Origin: Chrysophaeum taylorii
Taxonomy: Eukaryota; Sar; Pelagophyceae; Pelagomonadales; Pelagomonadaceae
Length of the DNA stretch: 64,000 nt
NCBI GenBank assembly: GCA_029834535.1
Contig: JAQMWT010000366.1
Coordinates: forward strand, 209,501 to 273,500
Direction of reading: 5' to 3'
Part shown: positions 20,638 through 31,193 of the stretch, piece after piece
Numbering within the stretch: position 1 is the first letter of the stretch
How the letters are laid out: the number at the start of each line of letters is the position of its first letter
Notes under the pieces: model-generated
The model's database searches: none
What the model was told of the DNA's origin: nothing
The model's input: only the letters and a program-made list of their open reading frames with translations
Program-made: the position numbers and the translations under genes

Positions 20638-21375
20638 ATGGACGAGAGTGAGACACCAGTACTGAATATGGACCTCGTCTCACAGGTCCTGTGCTACTGC
20701 GAGGCGCGGTCGATCTGCGCCTTCGCCTGCGTGGCCGCCTGGGCCTCGGACGTCTTCTCGTCGCACGTCTTGACATCGACAAAAACCCCGGCGCCGGGGG
20801 GGTTCCGACGACGGTGGCAGGAGTCGGTGCGTGCTGGCGACCGCGTCGACGCGATGGACGTCGAGGGCCGCTGGTTCGAGGCAGACGTCCTCGCGGCCGA
20901 CGCCTCCTCTCTCAGTCTCCACTATAGAAGTTGGAATTCCAGTTTTGACCAGGTTTTCGATCGAACTTCTGCTCGTTTGGCTCCGCTCTTCACTCACTGC
21001 GTCGACTGGCGCCCGAAGCTCAAGCGCGGCCAGCTGATCGAGGCCAAGAAGGATAAATGCTGGTATCTCGCGATCGTCCTCAGCGTCAAACACCGCAAGG
21101 AGCTCAGCGTCAAACACCGCAAGGACCGCTGGTCCAAGCTCCAGGCGATCGGCGTCAACTCGAGTCGCGAGGACGACACCCTTCGCGTCGTTACCCCTAC
21201 TGTTCCGACGGCGGCGGCCCCCGACCTCCTCCGCTGGACCCTCACCGACTTCGATTCCGAGGATATCGCCCCCCTCGGTACCCACATCCGCCCGGGCGAG
21301 GCTGGCAAGCACTACACCACCAACAACATCACCATGCCCATGTCCCTCATGATCGAGCTCATGGCGGGACATTGA
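20638..21375 (+). CDS. F-box-like / Tudor-knot-like protein
   Basis: 245 residues from ATG. Residues about 10-60 have an F-box-like pattern (LNMDLVSQVLCYCEARSICA ... AAWASDVF). Two beta-barrel-like stretches follow: AGDRVDAMDVEGRWFEADVL with LSLHYRSWN (66-102), and KRGQLIEAKKDKCWYLAIVL (about 129-148), as in Tudor-knot/MBT modules that bind modified peptides. A 24-bp unit is tandemly duplicated in frame (21079-21126), repeating LSVKHRK[ED]. Function is unknown; an adaptor for ubiquitination or chromatin would fit the domains but is inference. Confidence 0.65.
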   Translation: MDESETPVLNMDLVSQVLCYCEARSICAFACVAAWASDVFSSHVLTSTKTPAPGGFRRRWQESVRAGDRVDAMDVEGRWFEADVLAADASSLSLHYRSWNSSFDQVFDRTSARLAPLFTHCVDWRPKLKRGQLIEAKKDKCWYLAIVLSVKHRKELSVKHRKDRWSKLQAIGVNSSREDDTLRVVTPTVPTAAAPDLLRWTLTDFDSEDIAPLGTHIRPGEAGKHYTTNNITMPMSLMIELMAGH

Positions 21376-22327
21376 AGAATATCTTCCTTTATACTATAGC
21401 TCCCCTTCCTTCCTTCGACTCCGATCCGATCCGATCTTTCTCTTCTCTCTTCTCTTCTACCGGTGGCTCTTCTCCTCTTCATCTCTCCGGACCTACGGTC
21501 GAGATAATGTATTACTTATTAATAATATCCGCCGATCGCCTCGGGTCCCTCTTCCTTTCTGCACGCCTGGTCTGGTCTGGTCTGGTCTGGTCTGGTCTGG
21601 TCGGCGGCGGGGATATGAAATGAAATGAAATGAAATGAAATGAAATGAAATGAAATGAAGTGGGGCCTTTTCTCTCTGGACGACGGCGGCGGCGCTCTTG
21701 ATTATAGTATGTTTTTTTGACTTGATTCTCCTACTAATAATAAATCTCGCAGTGTGGTTGGAATTCTCTTTCTTGCGAAACTAGTTGCGCCAGAGTTCTA
21801 TTCATTACCAATGATGCATGCCCGCATCATAATCCTCCGGGGACTTTAAGTCCGTTCTGCTACTGTCGGACAGCGCGGCGCGCTTTAAGAACCCGCCTTT
21901 CATTACACACTCTGGCGCCGCCTCTTAGCTGGAGGATCATTCAGTTCGGTCCCGAATTTGGCGGGAGCCGCTTTGGGAATAAAAAATGTACCTTATTAGC
22001 TGCTGCGCCCGGTGTGTGCGTATAACTAATAACCGCGTCGCGAGGCCAAATGCCACAATGCCACGCTCCGCGGGTCGGCGGACAGCCTCGAACAACTACG
22101 GCCAAGAACCAAAAAAAATACAAGCCAGGCAGCAGAAATGGTCAACAAATAAGCCCGAACATGCGAAACGGCGCCCGACGATAGCAGACACCTCCCAGTG
22201 AGCGAGTCATGCGCAGAGATCCCGCTCGCGGCGGGCGAAAGAATGAGAATCTATATGCAGCTACCGAGGCATCGAACAACAGAGAGCCGAATTTTAATTT
22301 AATGCCTCGGAATGTCCGTGCTTAATG
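21376..22327. other. 0.95 kb intergenic with simple repeats
   Basis: Contains a (TCTGG)n run (about 21568-21602), a (TGAAA)n run (about 21614-21658) and otherwise unassigned sequence. The junction to the truncated Copia-B lies at about 22328; no LTR or gag is present on this side. Confidence 0.6.
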
Positions 22328-25300
22328 CCCATGGTCCTCTTGACAATCGTGGTCTTCCTTCTCCTGCACCCACTCTTTCCGCCCCTCATGGTATCCATGT
22401 CGCGTTCCCGCATACCCTCATTTCTCCTGGCCTTGGTGACAAACGGATTCTTTCGGATCATGCCCTTGAGCAAGTTGGTTACGATTGCCACACCATTCAG
22501 GCCGTTGGCCCTGCTCATCCGCAACGAATTTTACGTCACCGCCAAACGCATCACGTTATTCCCCTGCTTCGTCGCTCTGGTCTTCTTTTGATCGTCTGTT
22601 GGATCGGCAATACGACCGCTGCGCCCTACGCGGACTTCGTTTCACCTTTTGTGGCATTTTCTTCTTGCCCCCGTGTCCATGACCCTTGTGCGTTTCCCGC
22701 TGTGTCTCAACGCACTCAACTTACCTTCGACCTTTGGCATGCTCGTCTTGGTCACTACAGTCCCTCTTATATCCGCCGATCTTCTCTCGCTGTTGGCGCA
22801 CCGTTTTTCCCGAGCTCCGTGTCTCTTTCTTTTTGTCCTCTTGTGCTCTCCGTAAAATGCATGCTGCGCATGTTGGCCAACGTAAAGCCCATGCTTCCGC
22901 TTCCACTTCGCTTCCTGCCTCCGAGCCTTTGTCTCGTCCACGTGCCGTTGCGCCCTACCTTATTATTCACGCCGATCTCATGTTTGCAGGCGTCCCATCC
23001 TTCATATATCAAGATCGCGCGATCCTCACCTTTGTCGATGATCATACGCGCCGCCGCACGCGTTACTTTGCTCCACGACACGATGCACTTACGAACGCTC
23101 GTCAACTCGAACTTTTTCTGTCTACCGTGGTTCGCCCATTCGGATATCGCATTGCCCTCATCTACACCGATCGTGACCGCTCTCTTATGGGCCAATTCGA
23201 AACCTTCTGTCTGGGCAACAACATCGCTCTCAAACGTCACTCAGTCCAAAACTTCACAGGCGCATGCTTTTTCCGGTGTTGTGGAACGCTCTCATCGCGC
23301 AACTGCTGATATTACTCGCACTCTTTTGGTACATGCGCACCGCCCACCTGATTTTTGGCGTTGGGCCATGGAAACGGCTGACTTCATCTCTGAGCGTATG
23401 CCAAATGCCTCTAATCCTGGATATATGACGCCATATGAAATGCTACATGAAACTCTCCCCCGTGTTGATTTTCTTCGTGTTTGGGGCTGTCCTGCTGCAA
23501 TTCTTACTGGCGACAAATGGCCTACCAAAGCTATAACCGGTATCTTCATTGGGTATCCCTCTGCAGGCCCTGGATATCGCATATTGCTTCAACGCCCCAC
23601 AGGTCCTGTCATCCACACCTCGATTGATGTTGTTTTTGACGAAAATTTTGCTCTGCGTAAGTCTCTGTCCTCTCAACCCCTTCCTCCGTCTCTTGTGGAT
23701 TCTCGTTTTCCTGACTTATTTTATTACGGCCCTCGTTTATCTTCCGCTGTTGCGCCCTTGTCTTCTGTTTTTGATGCTCAGGAGCCGGCCTTATCGGGAC
23801 TGATCACCCCTGAAACAATATCTCAACCGTCACTGGACAATACACAAATGTTATCTGACAATACGAAACGTGCACCATTACGTCGAGCCAGACGGGGCCG
23901 ACCGCGCAAAGTCTACCAACGCGCGTTACAACAACCAACAAACTTTTATACGGGCGATTCTGTTTCATCCTGTCACAATGTCGATTCTGTTTCCTCTGTC
24001 GCTTCTGTTTCCTCCTGTAACTCTTTGTATGTCTCTTATGTTAGCTTTCGTTTGTTAGTTCATTATGTCTTCCCTCCCCTTTGTTTAGCTAACACCCTTG
24101 TTGATCCCCATGAACAAGTTTATTACTCTGCTTCCGAAGAAACCTCTCAGTATTCATACATTGACGAAACTACCATTACTTCCACCCATTTACGTGAAGC
24201 TTTAGCTCAAACCAATCCTGAGCGTCCTGGCTGGTTGCAAGCCATCGCTAAAGAATATAGCTCCCTTGGTCAGCTTGGTTGCTGGGATGTTGTTCGCCTT
24301 CCTTCGACTTTTTCTGGCAACATTTGTACCCTCAAGTGGATCCTCCGCAAGAAGTATGACTCTGGCCGCTTCAAATCATACAAGGCTCACCTCGTCGTCC
24401 GCGGTTACACCCAGGTTCACGGCATTGATTATCATGACACCTACTCACCGGTTGCTAACATCGTCACGATCCGTTTCTTTCTAACCTTTGTCGCTGTTCA
24501 TGACTGGGATTTGCACAAGTTGGATGTCAGCTCCGCTTTTATCCAAGCTCCCATTGACGAAGACATATATGTCTGGCCACCCGAAGGCTATGCTCCTCGC
24601 CAACCCACCGATGGTTCCAAAATCGTTTACAAGCTCCGTCGCTCTTTGTATGGTTGCAAACAAGCTTGTCGCAATTGGTGGCTTTATTTGGAACGCTTCC
24701 TTATCAATGATTGTGGCTTCGTCCGCGGATCTCGTGACACTTGCCGTTACAAGCTCGTGCTTAATTCTACCGTTGTCCTACGTCTCGTTCTTGTCGTTGA
24801 TGATCTTCTTGTGGCGCACCCTCGTCCTTGCCTTGGTCATTACCAAGCCTTTTTCCTCCGTTTCCGAACCTTCACTGATGTTAACGAGCTTGATCTGACC
24901 AGTTACGTTGGTCTTCGCATTACGCGTGATCGCTCTCAGAAAACCCTCACTCTTGACCAATCCCATGCTATCCGTGAAATCCTTACCGAACATCGCTTCA
25001 TCAACAGTAAACCTGAACTGCCTCCCGCTCCCAAAGGTCTCCATCTTTCTGCGGCTGATTGTCCTGCTCCTGGTTCTCCAGATCACATCTTCATGGCGCG
25101 CATCCCTTTTCGCCGTATTGTTGGCTGTGTCCTCTTCATCTCCATCATGACTCGCCCTGATATCACTTGGTCCGTCAATCAGTGTGCGCGTTTTTCCCAC
25201 AATCCTGGTAAACCCCACTGGCACGCTTTATCCCACACTCTGCGTTATCTCAACGATTCTCAGGATCTTGCCCTTATTCTTGGTCGCGATTCTACCCTTC

Positions 25301-25761
25301 GTCTCTGTGGTTATTCCGACTCCAGCTGGGCCGACGACCCTGATGACCGCCACTCCACAACTGGTTTTTGTTTTCTCCTTGCTGGCTCTATGATAGCCTA
25401 CTGCTCCCGCTCGCAGTACTTACTTGCTCGCTCTTCTTTTGAAGCTGAATTGCTCGCTCTTTACGCTGCTACTGCTGAGCTCTCTTGGCTTCTCAAACTT
25501 TTTGATGACCTTGATCTCCCTCGTCACACGGTCCCAGTGTATGTCGATAATAGCACCACCGTCACTCAAGTCCGTCTCCAATGTCTCACACGGCGCACCC
25601 GCCATATTGACATTCGCTTTTATAGTACCGCCGAATATCATCGCGACCACATCATTGATCTCCAACACATTCCCCGCCTTCACAATCTTAGCGATATTTT
25701 CACCCGCAGTACGGAAGCTCCTTCCTTCCTCCGGCTTCGTGCTCTTTACCTCACTTCGTGA
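22328..25761 (+). pseudogene. pol: Copia-B integrase-RT-RNase H, one open frame containing an out-of-frame block
   Basis: One uninterrupted frame covers the element (an upstream ATG at 22312 lies outside it). Compared with copy A, one base is lost near 22845 (CCTGCTTG to CCTCTTG) and eight bases near 23230 (CGCGCTCCTGCAG region). Together these restore frame, but about 130 codons between them, including the integrase DD core, are read in the wrong frame. The correct reading (HADLMFAGVPSFIYQDRAIL ...) sits in the next frame. The 3' part is well kept: HGIDYHDTYSPVAN, LVLVVDDLLVAHP, YSDSSWADDPDD and VDNSTT. It keeps CAACAA where copy A has a stop. Confidence 0.85.
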
Positions 25762-25944
25762 TCTTCCCCCCTGATCTCTGTTGTTTCTTTCTTGCCACAA
25801 TGCCTCTATTGACGTCTACCTCAAAGCTTCTCCTCTGTGAGCGTCTCACTTACCCCTTTTTCCTTTTCTTCCTTTTTCTTTTTCCAGCACCTGTGTGAGG
25901 ACCTCACTTACCCCTTTTTCCTTTTCTTTCTTTTCCAGCACCTG

Positions 25945-26040
25945 TGTGAGGAAGCTATGACACTTACCCCTGCACGACGTATCCAGTATCCCTACGTCAT
26001 TCTCTTATCGCTAGTGTAACGCCTCATTCTAGTCGTAACA
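25945..26040 (+). repeat. 3' LTR of Copia-B
   Basis: 96 bp, TGTGAGG...GTAACA, closely similar to both Copia-A LTRs. It is preceded by two palindrome-pyrimidine units (about 25838-25944). Confidence 0.85.
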
Positions 26041-26083
26041 TTCCTAAACACGGCTCAGAGCCACATTATTGATTAATTAATTA

Positions 26084-27076
26084 ACAAGTGCAGGCCAGTA
26101 AGTTCACATATCTCTAACCCCAGTAAGTTCACCTGGTCCCAGTAAGTTCACCTAGTCCCAATCTCTAACCCCAGTAAGTTCGGTGTAAGCCCACTCGTGC
26201 TCACATCCACTCACCCCACTCTCCTTCGAGCTCGTCGCTCTCACCTCCGCCAATCTAAGCTGCTTTGATCCGTACACGCCGCTCGCCTTTGCGTTCACTC
26301 TAAAAGCCCCTGTAAGTTCACTTGGTCTCAGTAAGTTCACCTGGTCACTAAGTTCACCTAGTCCCAATCTCAAACCCCAGTAAGTTCACCTGGTCCCAGT
26401 AAGTTCACCTACCGTGCGCGTGTAGACGCCGGGAGGGGGCTTATCGGTATTGCGCAGCACGTGTGGGGTAGGGTGGAGTCGTCGACTCAGAAGAGGATAT
26501 CCTCGGGGTTGCCGATCGACAGAGAGCCACGTAGAGCTGGACGTGGCAGAAGACGGGCTTGGGCAAGAGGACGCCGACCTCGCGGGGCGTCTGGCCCTGG
26601 CTCTTGTTGATCGTTTGGCGTCGGCGGGCCTTAAGGGATACAGGTTGGAGGAGCCTCGGTGACAACGACACGATCGATCACGTATCTGGTACCGTTGCAG
26701 TCGCCGTGCGACGGGTCGAGGTTGCGAAGACTTTAAGCTCGCGATCAAAGTCAGCATGCCGTTGGTTGTCAGGGAGTTGAAAACTCGACTGTAAAGAGCG
26801 AGGCGTCGGCTTCCGACCCAACCTAGTCTCCCCAAAAAGAACTCCGACGCCTCGTCTTCGGGAAAAAAAGGCCGCGGTCATCATGCGCGCGTTGTCAGCA
26901 TCGACAACATCGTTTCAACGGGGCGTGAGAATGGCGCGCTGGCTAAAAGAGCCGCCGCGGGTCGTGGAAATAGTCTGCGAGGTCGCCGTAGACGGCTTGG
27001 AGGATCACTGTCTGGCTCTCGCGCCTACCTGATCCTTACTCTCGCGCCTACCAGATCCTTACCCTAAATCGAGGGA
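26084..27076 (-). repeat. Inverted copy of the Helitron-derived unit (U8)
   Basis: On the minus strand it runs from TCCCTCGATTTAGGG (27076) to GGCCTGCACTTGT (26084), the same ends as the array units at 51-58 kb. It contains the helicase fragment (NKSQGQTPREVGVLLPKPVF, about 26600) and a cluster of AGGTGAACTTACTGGGACC-type minisatellite repeats. Followed by a CAAA/CAGA spacer to about 27150. It ends about 110 bp upstream of the sulfotransferase start codon. Confidence 0.85.
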
Positions 27077-27150
27077 CAAACAAACAAACAAACAAACAAA
27101 CAAACAAACAGACAGACAAACATCTGTCGATTAGTAGTTAGGATTAATTA
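27077..27150. repeat. CAAA/CAGA microsatellite spacer
   Basis: (CAAA)n passing into CAGACAGACAAACATCTGTCGATTAGTAGTTAGG-type sequence. It is the reverse complement of the spacer between array units (TAACTACTAATCGACAG then TTTGTCTG repeats), so the spacer travels with the unit. Confidence 0.8.
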
Positions 27151-27184
27151 ATAACCCCTTTGTTTGAGGGTTTTTGATTGAAGG

Positions 27185-28249
27185 ATGAGATGGGTGTTGT
27201 TGTTGGTGGGGTGTCGGTGCCAGGAACCCGTTTTCGAGAACGGGTCCCGGACGGTGATTGTGCGGCGGGGCAACCTCAAGCTAAGAGATGGGGCGGTCGA
27301 TCGGATGTCCGATTTGGTGGAACTTGAGGTGTCGCGAACGAGAGAAAGTTGCGGGAATGTTCGGGTGCTGGGAAGAACAGTTCCCGTGTGCTGGCCGCGG
27401 ATTATTGTGGTAGGACCGCACAAGTCGGCGACGACGGCGATGTGGACGCATCTCGTGAAACATCCGAAGATCGTTCCGTCGGCTTCGAAGGAAAATAATT
27501 TGATTTGCAATTTGAAAGACGAGACTTGGTTTTATTACGCGTCGAGGGTTGGACGGCCGTTGGTGGGAAAGGTAGAAGGGTACACGCTCGAAGCCACGCC
27601 GTCGAATTTTTACTGCGCCCCCGTGACGACACGGCTGCGGGCGATGGAACGGCTCTTGAATCCGTTAGGAATCGTCGTGCTCCGGAGGGATCCCGTCCGA
27701 AGGTTATTTTCTGAATACCGTTTTTTTTCTGCGTTTAATCGGAAGAAGTGCGGCGACCCTAATTTCCGAAAGTACTTTGAATCCGCGAGTTCGCAGGTCC
27801 GCGTTTTGGAGAAGTGTAGGAAGCTGGTTGCGTGGCAAGAAGATGAATGTCGAAACGAACTGCGACACCAGTTCATTTCGGAACTTCCGTTTTTGCCGTG
27901 TCATAGGATCGTCCGGGTGGTTCCGGGATTTACGGAATACTGGGAGACGAGATGGCGCCGCGTATTTGGGGATCGTCGGGTCTTGGGCGTGAATTTCGAC
28001 CAAGCGAGGAAGCCGGAGACTTACGATCGAATATGGAAATTTCTCGGGTTGGAGAGCGCGAGGCTGCCTCCGGGTCCGTTGGAGATTCGTCCCGAGAACG
28101 ACAATTTTAATCGACCGAGGAACTTTTCGCTCGTGCCAAGCGTCCCACAAACGAGCGAAGATCGGGCATTTTTTGCTTCGACCAACGAGATCCTTGCTAA
28201 GTTTTATCGTTCCTTCGACCCGACCGTCTTCGATGCGCTCGTCCCCTAA
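27185..28249 (+). CDS. Carbohydrate (heparan-type) sulfotransferase, secretory pathway
   Basis: 354 residues from ATG. The N-terminal hydrophobic stretch (MRWVLLLVGCRC) is a short signal peptide or anchor, placing it in the Golgi lumen. The PAPS 5'-phosphosulfate loop is RIIVVGPHKSATTAMW (72-87) followed by LVKHPKI, as in the Sulfotransfer_1/HSST family. KENNLIC (102-108) precedes the substrate region. The 3'-phosphate site is VVLRRDPVRRLFSEYRFF (164-181), with Arg167 and Ser176. The C-terminus (VLGVNFDQARKPETYDRIWK) matches the family's closing helices. It would transfer sulfate from PAPS to a glycan hydroxyl; the acceptor is unknown, perhaps sulfated cell-wall or mucilage polysaccharide. 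Stop is 5 bp from the convergent MAD1-like gene. Confidence 0.8.
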   Translation: MRWVLLLVGCRCQEPVFENGSRTVIVRRGNLKLRDGAVDRMSDLVELEVSRTRESCGNVRVLGRTVPVCWPRIIVVGPHKSATTAMWTHLVKHPKIVPSASKENNLICNLKDETWFYYASRVGRPLVGKVEGYTLEATPSNFYCAPVTTRLRAMERLLNPLGIVVLRRDPVRRLFSEYRFFSAFNRKKCGDPNFRKYFESASSQVRVLEKCRKLVAWQEDECRNELRHQFISELPFLPCHRIVRVVPGFTEYWETRWRRVFGDRRVLGVNFDQARKPETYDRIWKFLGLESARLPPGPLEIRPENDNFNRPRNFSLVPSVPQTSEDRAFFASTNEILAKFYRSFDPTVFDALVP

Positions 28250-28254
28250 AGAAG

Positions 28255-29631
28255 CTAAGAGACCTTTGTCGTAGATTCCCAGAGCGAGAGCTGGACGTTG
28301 GCGAGGAAGGCGGGGACGCTGTTGCAGAGCTGGAGGGAGGCGAAGAGGCGCTCGTCGAGGCGGGAGGCGAAGGGAGTGGAGAGGAGTTGGACGACGCCGT
28401 CATCCGTCCACTGGAACAACAGCGCATCTTGGGGACTTTCGGCGAACATCGACCTAAGCCGAACGTGAGGGCCGTCCTTTGTGGTCGTCATGTCGATCTT
28501 AAACCCTAGCAGCAAATACACGGCCTCCCTGAACCACGCGAGATGCTCTCTGAACCGCTCCTTCAGTCTTTCGTTCAGTTTTGTTTCGTCTCGCATTCCG
28601 CGGTTTTTCGTTGGGTTCTTGATGAGGTGGACCACGCGACATTCTTCTTCTTCTTCTTCTTCTTGTGGTGGCGGCGGTGATAGGAGGGCCCGCTCTTTCG
28701 CGAGCGTAGTTTCCAAATCCCGAAGGTACGTCGAGTGGTCGACGTCGTCCGTCGAGAGCACGAGCCGCTTCAGCGCTTCGACTTCGAGTCGATTCAACTC
28801 GGCTTCGCGCTCCACGACCTTGGCTTTTCCTAATACCGCCTCGACCGCATCCAGCTTCCGCTCGTAGGCGTCGGCTTCTCTCTTTTTTTCCTCGACGAGC
28901 CGTTCTAGATTCCGGCTTCTGTCTTTCTCCTTCGAAAGATCCTCTCTCAACCCCTTGACCTTCAAGAACGCCGCCGCCGGAGTCTTTTCGCCGCCGCCGC
29001 AAAAGTGGGCGTGCCACTCCTTTTGCTCCTGGCGCAGTCGCTCGCACTCGATCGCCGCGTCGTCGGTACCTACGTGACGCTCGATCACCTTCTCCAACGC
29101 CCTGATCCTCTCCTCGGCGACGGCCGATGGTTTCTTCCTTTTCAAAGCCGCCTCGAGCTCGGCGACTTTCGCCTTGAGACCGCAAATTTCGGCGGCGTAC
29201 TTCTCTTCTTTCGACACGGAAGGAACGATTTTTTCTTCTTCTTCCCGTACTCCTCTGCGCGCACCTTCCAGTTCGCGCGCGTGCCGCGCGACCGTCAACG
29301 CTCGCTCCTTCCGGAGCTCGGCGATCTCGCGCCGCGCCTCCAAGAGCTTCTCGGAGGTGGTGTCCTCCACGACGCGCTCCTTGTACACCACCACCTCGGC
29401 CTTCCGCGCTTTCCGAGCTTCTTCGAGTTCATCCAGAAGCCACCGCTGCTCGTGCTCGAGCTTTAACCGCTCGCGGTCGCTCTCGCGCCACGCGGACTCG
29501 GCCGACCGCAGCTTTTCCTTCTCGTCGAACGTCGCGAGCAGCCCGGCGAGGTCGCACTCGAGTCGCACAGTCTTTTCCTCTTCTTCTTCACACCGACCTC
29601 GCTTCATCATATCGCAACAACAACGGTCCAT
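28255..29631 (-). CDS. MAD1: MAD1-like spindle assembly checkpoint protein
   Basis: 458 residues from ATG at 29631. Residues about 15-310 are charged heptad-rich coiled coil (dimerisation, kinetochore/nuclear-pore attachment). RVVHLIKNPT (332-341) matches the MAD2-interaction motif of MAD1 (Lys/Arg, hydrophobic pair, NPT). Almost directly after it comes the C-terminal RWD-like domain: ERLKERFREHLAWFREAVYL with the RLK triplet that contacts BUB1 in animals (355-357), LLGFKIDMTT, VRLRSMFAESP, MAD1-type VQLLSTPFASRLDERLF and SVPAFLANVQLSLW. The protein is shorter than human MAD1 (718 residues), and it lacks the coiled coil that there separates the MAD2 motif from this domain. Its start codon is only 42 bp from the Copia-C 5' LTR, which could affect its promoter. 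Confidence 0.85.
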   Translation of the reverse strand: MDRCCCDMMKRGRCEEEEEKTVRLECDLAGLLATFDEKEKLRSAESAWRESDRERLKLEHEQRWLLDELEEARKARKAEVVVYKERVVEDTTSEKLLEARREIAELRKERALTVARHARELEGARRGVREEEEKIVPSVSKEEKYAAEICGLKAKVAELEAALKRKKPSAVAEERIRALEKVIERHVGTDDAAIECERLRQEQKEWHAHFCGGGEKTPAAAFLKVKGLREDLSKEKDRSRNLERLVEEKKREADAYERKLDAVEAVLGKAKVVEREAELNRLEVEALKRLVLSTDDVDHSTYLRDLETTLAKERALLSPPPPQEEEEEEECRVVHLIKNPTKNRGMRDETKLNERLKERFREHLAWFREAVYLLLGFKIDMTTTKDGPHVRLRSMFAESPQDALLFQWTDDGVVQLLSTPFASRLDERLFASLQLCNSVPAFLANVQLSLWESTTKVS

Positions 29632-29673
29632 TCAATCAACGGATACGTTTTTTAGGACGACGACCACTGACTC

Positions 29674-29796
29674 TGTTGAGGAAGAAACCTATGACACTTA
29701 CTTACTTACCCCTGCACCACGTATCTAGTTAGTATCCCTCTACGTCATTCCCTCCCTTATCGCTAGTCTGTCTAACGCCCCATTCCAGTTGTCACA
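29674..29796 (+). repeat. 5' LTR of Copia-C, lengthened by micro-duplications
   Basis: 123 bp against 97 for its partner. The extra bases are mostly short tandem duplications (ACTTACTTACTT, TAGTTAGT, GTCTGTCT). It is followed by TGGTAGCAGG (29797-29806), a good match to the 3' end of an initiator-Met tRNA. Confidence 0.8.
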
Positions 29797-30165
29797 TGGT
29801 AGCAGGTGTTCCACTGCCATCTCCCCTCCGGACCCATCTCTTTCTGCACCCACCTACCCGTCTTTCAATTACCATCTTCTTCCTATCTCCCCCTCCATTC
29901 ACCATCAAGTTCTTTCCTCCTCCACCAATGCTCTTACCGCTCTGCTCACCGCTCGTGAGCGCGACTACCTGCACAGCAACAACCTTCGCCTCGTTGTCTA
30001 CGATACCGGCGCAAACGTCAATCTCTTCACTTCTTTATCTGGTTTCACTGACCTTGACAATAATACTCAGCAGCACTCCATCACTTCTGCACTCGGCACT
30101 GGCCCTGTTTCTGGTTCCGGCACTGCTCACTTAACGTTTCCTTCAATTATTGGTCCTCTCGACAA
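29797..30165 (+). pseudogene. Copia-C protease region
   Basis: The aspartyl protease box VVYDTGANVNLF is preserved. Gag is missing between the primer-binding site and this block; the join lies where both parents have a CCACCGC-like stretch. Single-codon duplications relative to copy A: His (SIHHQ), Ser (LSSSTN), Asn (DNNTQ) and Ile (PSIIG). A 7-base duplication near 30170 then breaks the frame. Confidence 0.75.
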
Positions 30166-31193
30166 TCATCAATCGTGGTCTTCCTTCTCCTCCACCCACT
30201 CTTTCCGCCCCTCCTGGTATCCATATCGCGATCCCGCATACCCTCCTCATCTCTCCTGGCCTTGGTGACAAACGGATTCTTTCGGATCATCTTGCCCTTG
30301 AGCAAGTTGGTTACGATTCCCACACAATTCAGGCTGTTGGCCCTGCTCATCCGCAACGCATTTTACGTCACCGCCAAACGCATCACGTTATTCCCCTGCT
30401 TCGTCGCTGTGGTCTTCTTTTGATCGTCTGTTGGATCGGCAATACGACCGCTGCGCCCTACGCGGACTTCGTTTCACCTTTTGTCGCATTTTCTTCTTGC
30501 CCTCGCGTCCATGACCCTTGTGCGTTTCCCGCTGTGTGTGTCTCAACGCACTCAACTTACCTTTGACCTTTGGCATGCTCGTCTTGGTCACTACAGTCCC
30601 TCTTACATCCGACGTTTGTCTTCTCTCGCTGTTGGCGCACCGTTTTTCCCGAGCTCCGTGTCTCTTTCTTTTTGTCCTGCTTGTGGTCTCCGTAAAATGC
30701 ATGCTGCGCATGTTGGCCAACGTAAAGCCCATGCTTCCGCTTCCACACTTCGCTTCCTGCCTCGTCCACGTGCCGTTGCGCCCTACCTTATTATCCACGC
30801 CGATCTCGTGTTTGCAGGCGTCCCATCCTTCATTTATCAAGACCGCGCGGTCCTCACGTTTGTCGATGATCATACGCGCCGCCGCACACCTTACTTTGCT
30901 CCACGACACGATGCACTTACGAACGTTCGTCAACTCGAACTTTTTCTGTCTACCGTGGTTCGCCCATTTGGATACCTCATCTACACCGATCGTGATCGCT
31001 CTCTTATGGGCCAATTCGAAACCTTCTGTCTGGGCAACAACATCGCTCTCAAACGTGCTCCTGCAGCTCAGTCCAAAACTTCACAGGCGCACGCTTTTTC
31101 TGGTGTTGTGGAACGCTCTCATCGCGCAACTGCTGATATTACTCGCACTCTTTTGGTGCATGCACACCGCCCACCTGATTTTTGGCGTTGGGC
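30166..31193 (+). pseudogene. Copia-C integrase core
   Basis: Matches copies A and B from the post-protease linker to FWRWAME. Zinc-binding (WHARLGHYS, CPACG) and DDE residues (HADLVF, IYTDRDRSLMGQFE, VVERSHRATADI) are readable, but in shifting frames because of small indels (extra GTGT at about 30535; a missing serine stretch at about 30755). It ends exactly at the shared GGGCCATGGA where gag sequence takes over. Confidence 0.8.

Larger units (their letters stand above)
22328..26040 (+). mobile_element. Copia-B: 5'-truncated Ty1/copia element
   Basis: Homology to Copia-A starts abruptly at GGTCCTCTTGACAATCG, in the protease-integrase linker, and continues through integrase, RT, RNase H and the pyrimidine-rich leader to the 3' LTR (25945-26040). 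The 5' LTR, gag and protease are absent. The sequence left of the junction matches nothing else in the window, so the deletion or recombination partner is unknown. Confidence 0.88.
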
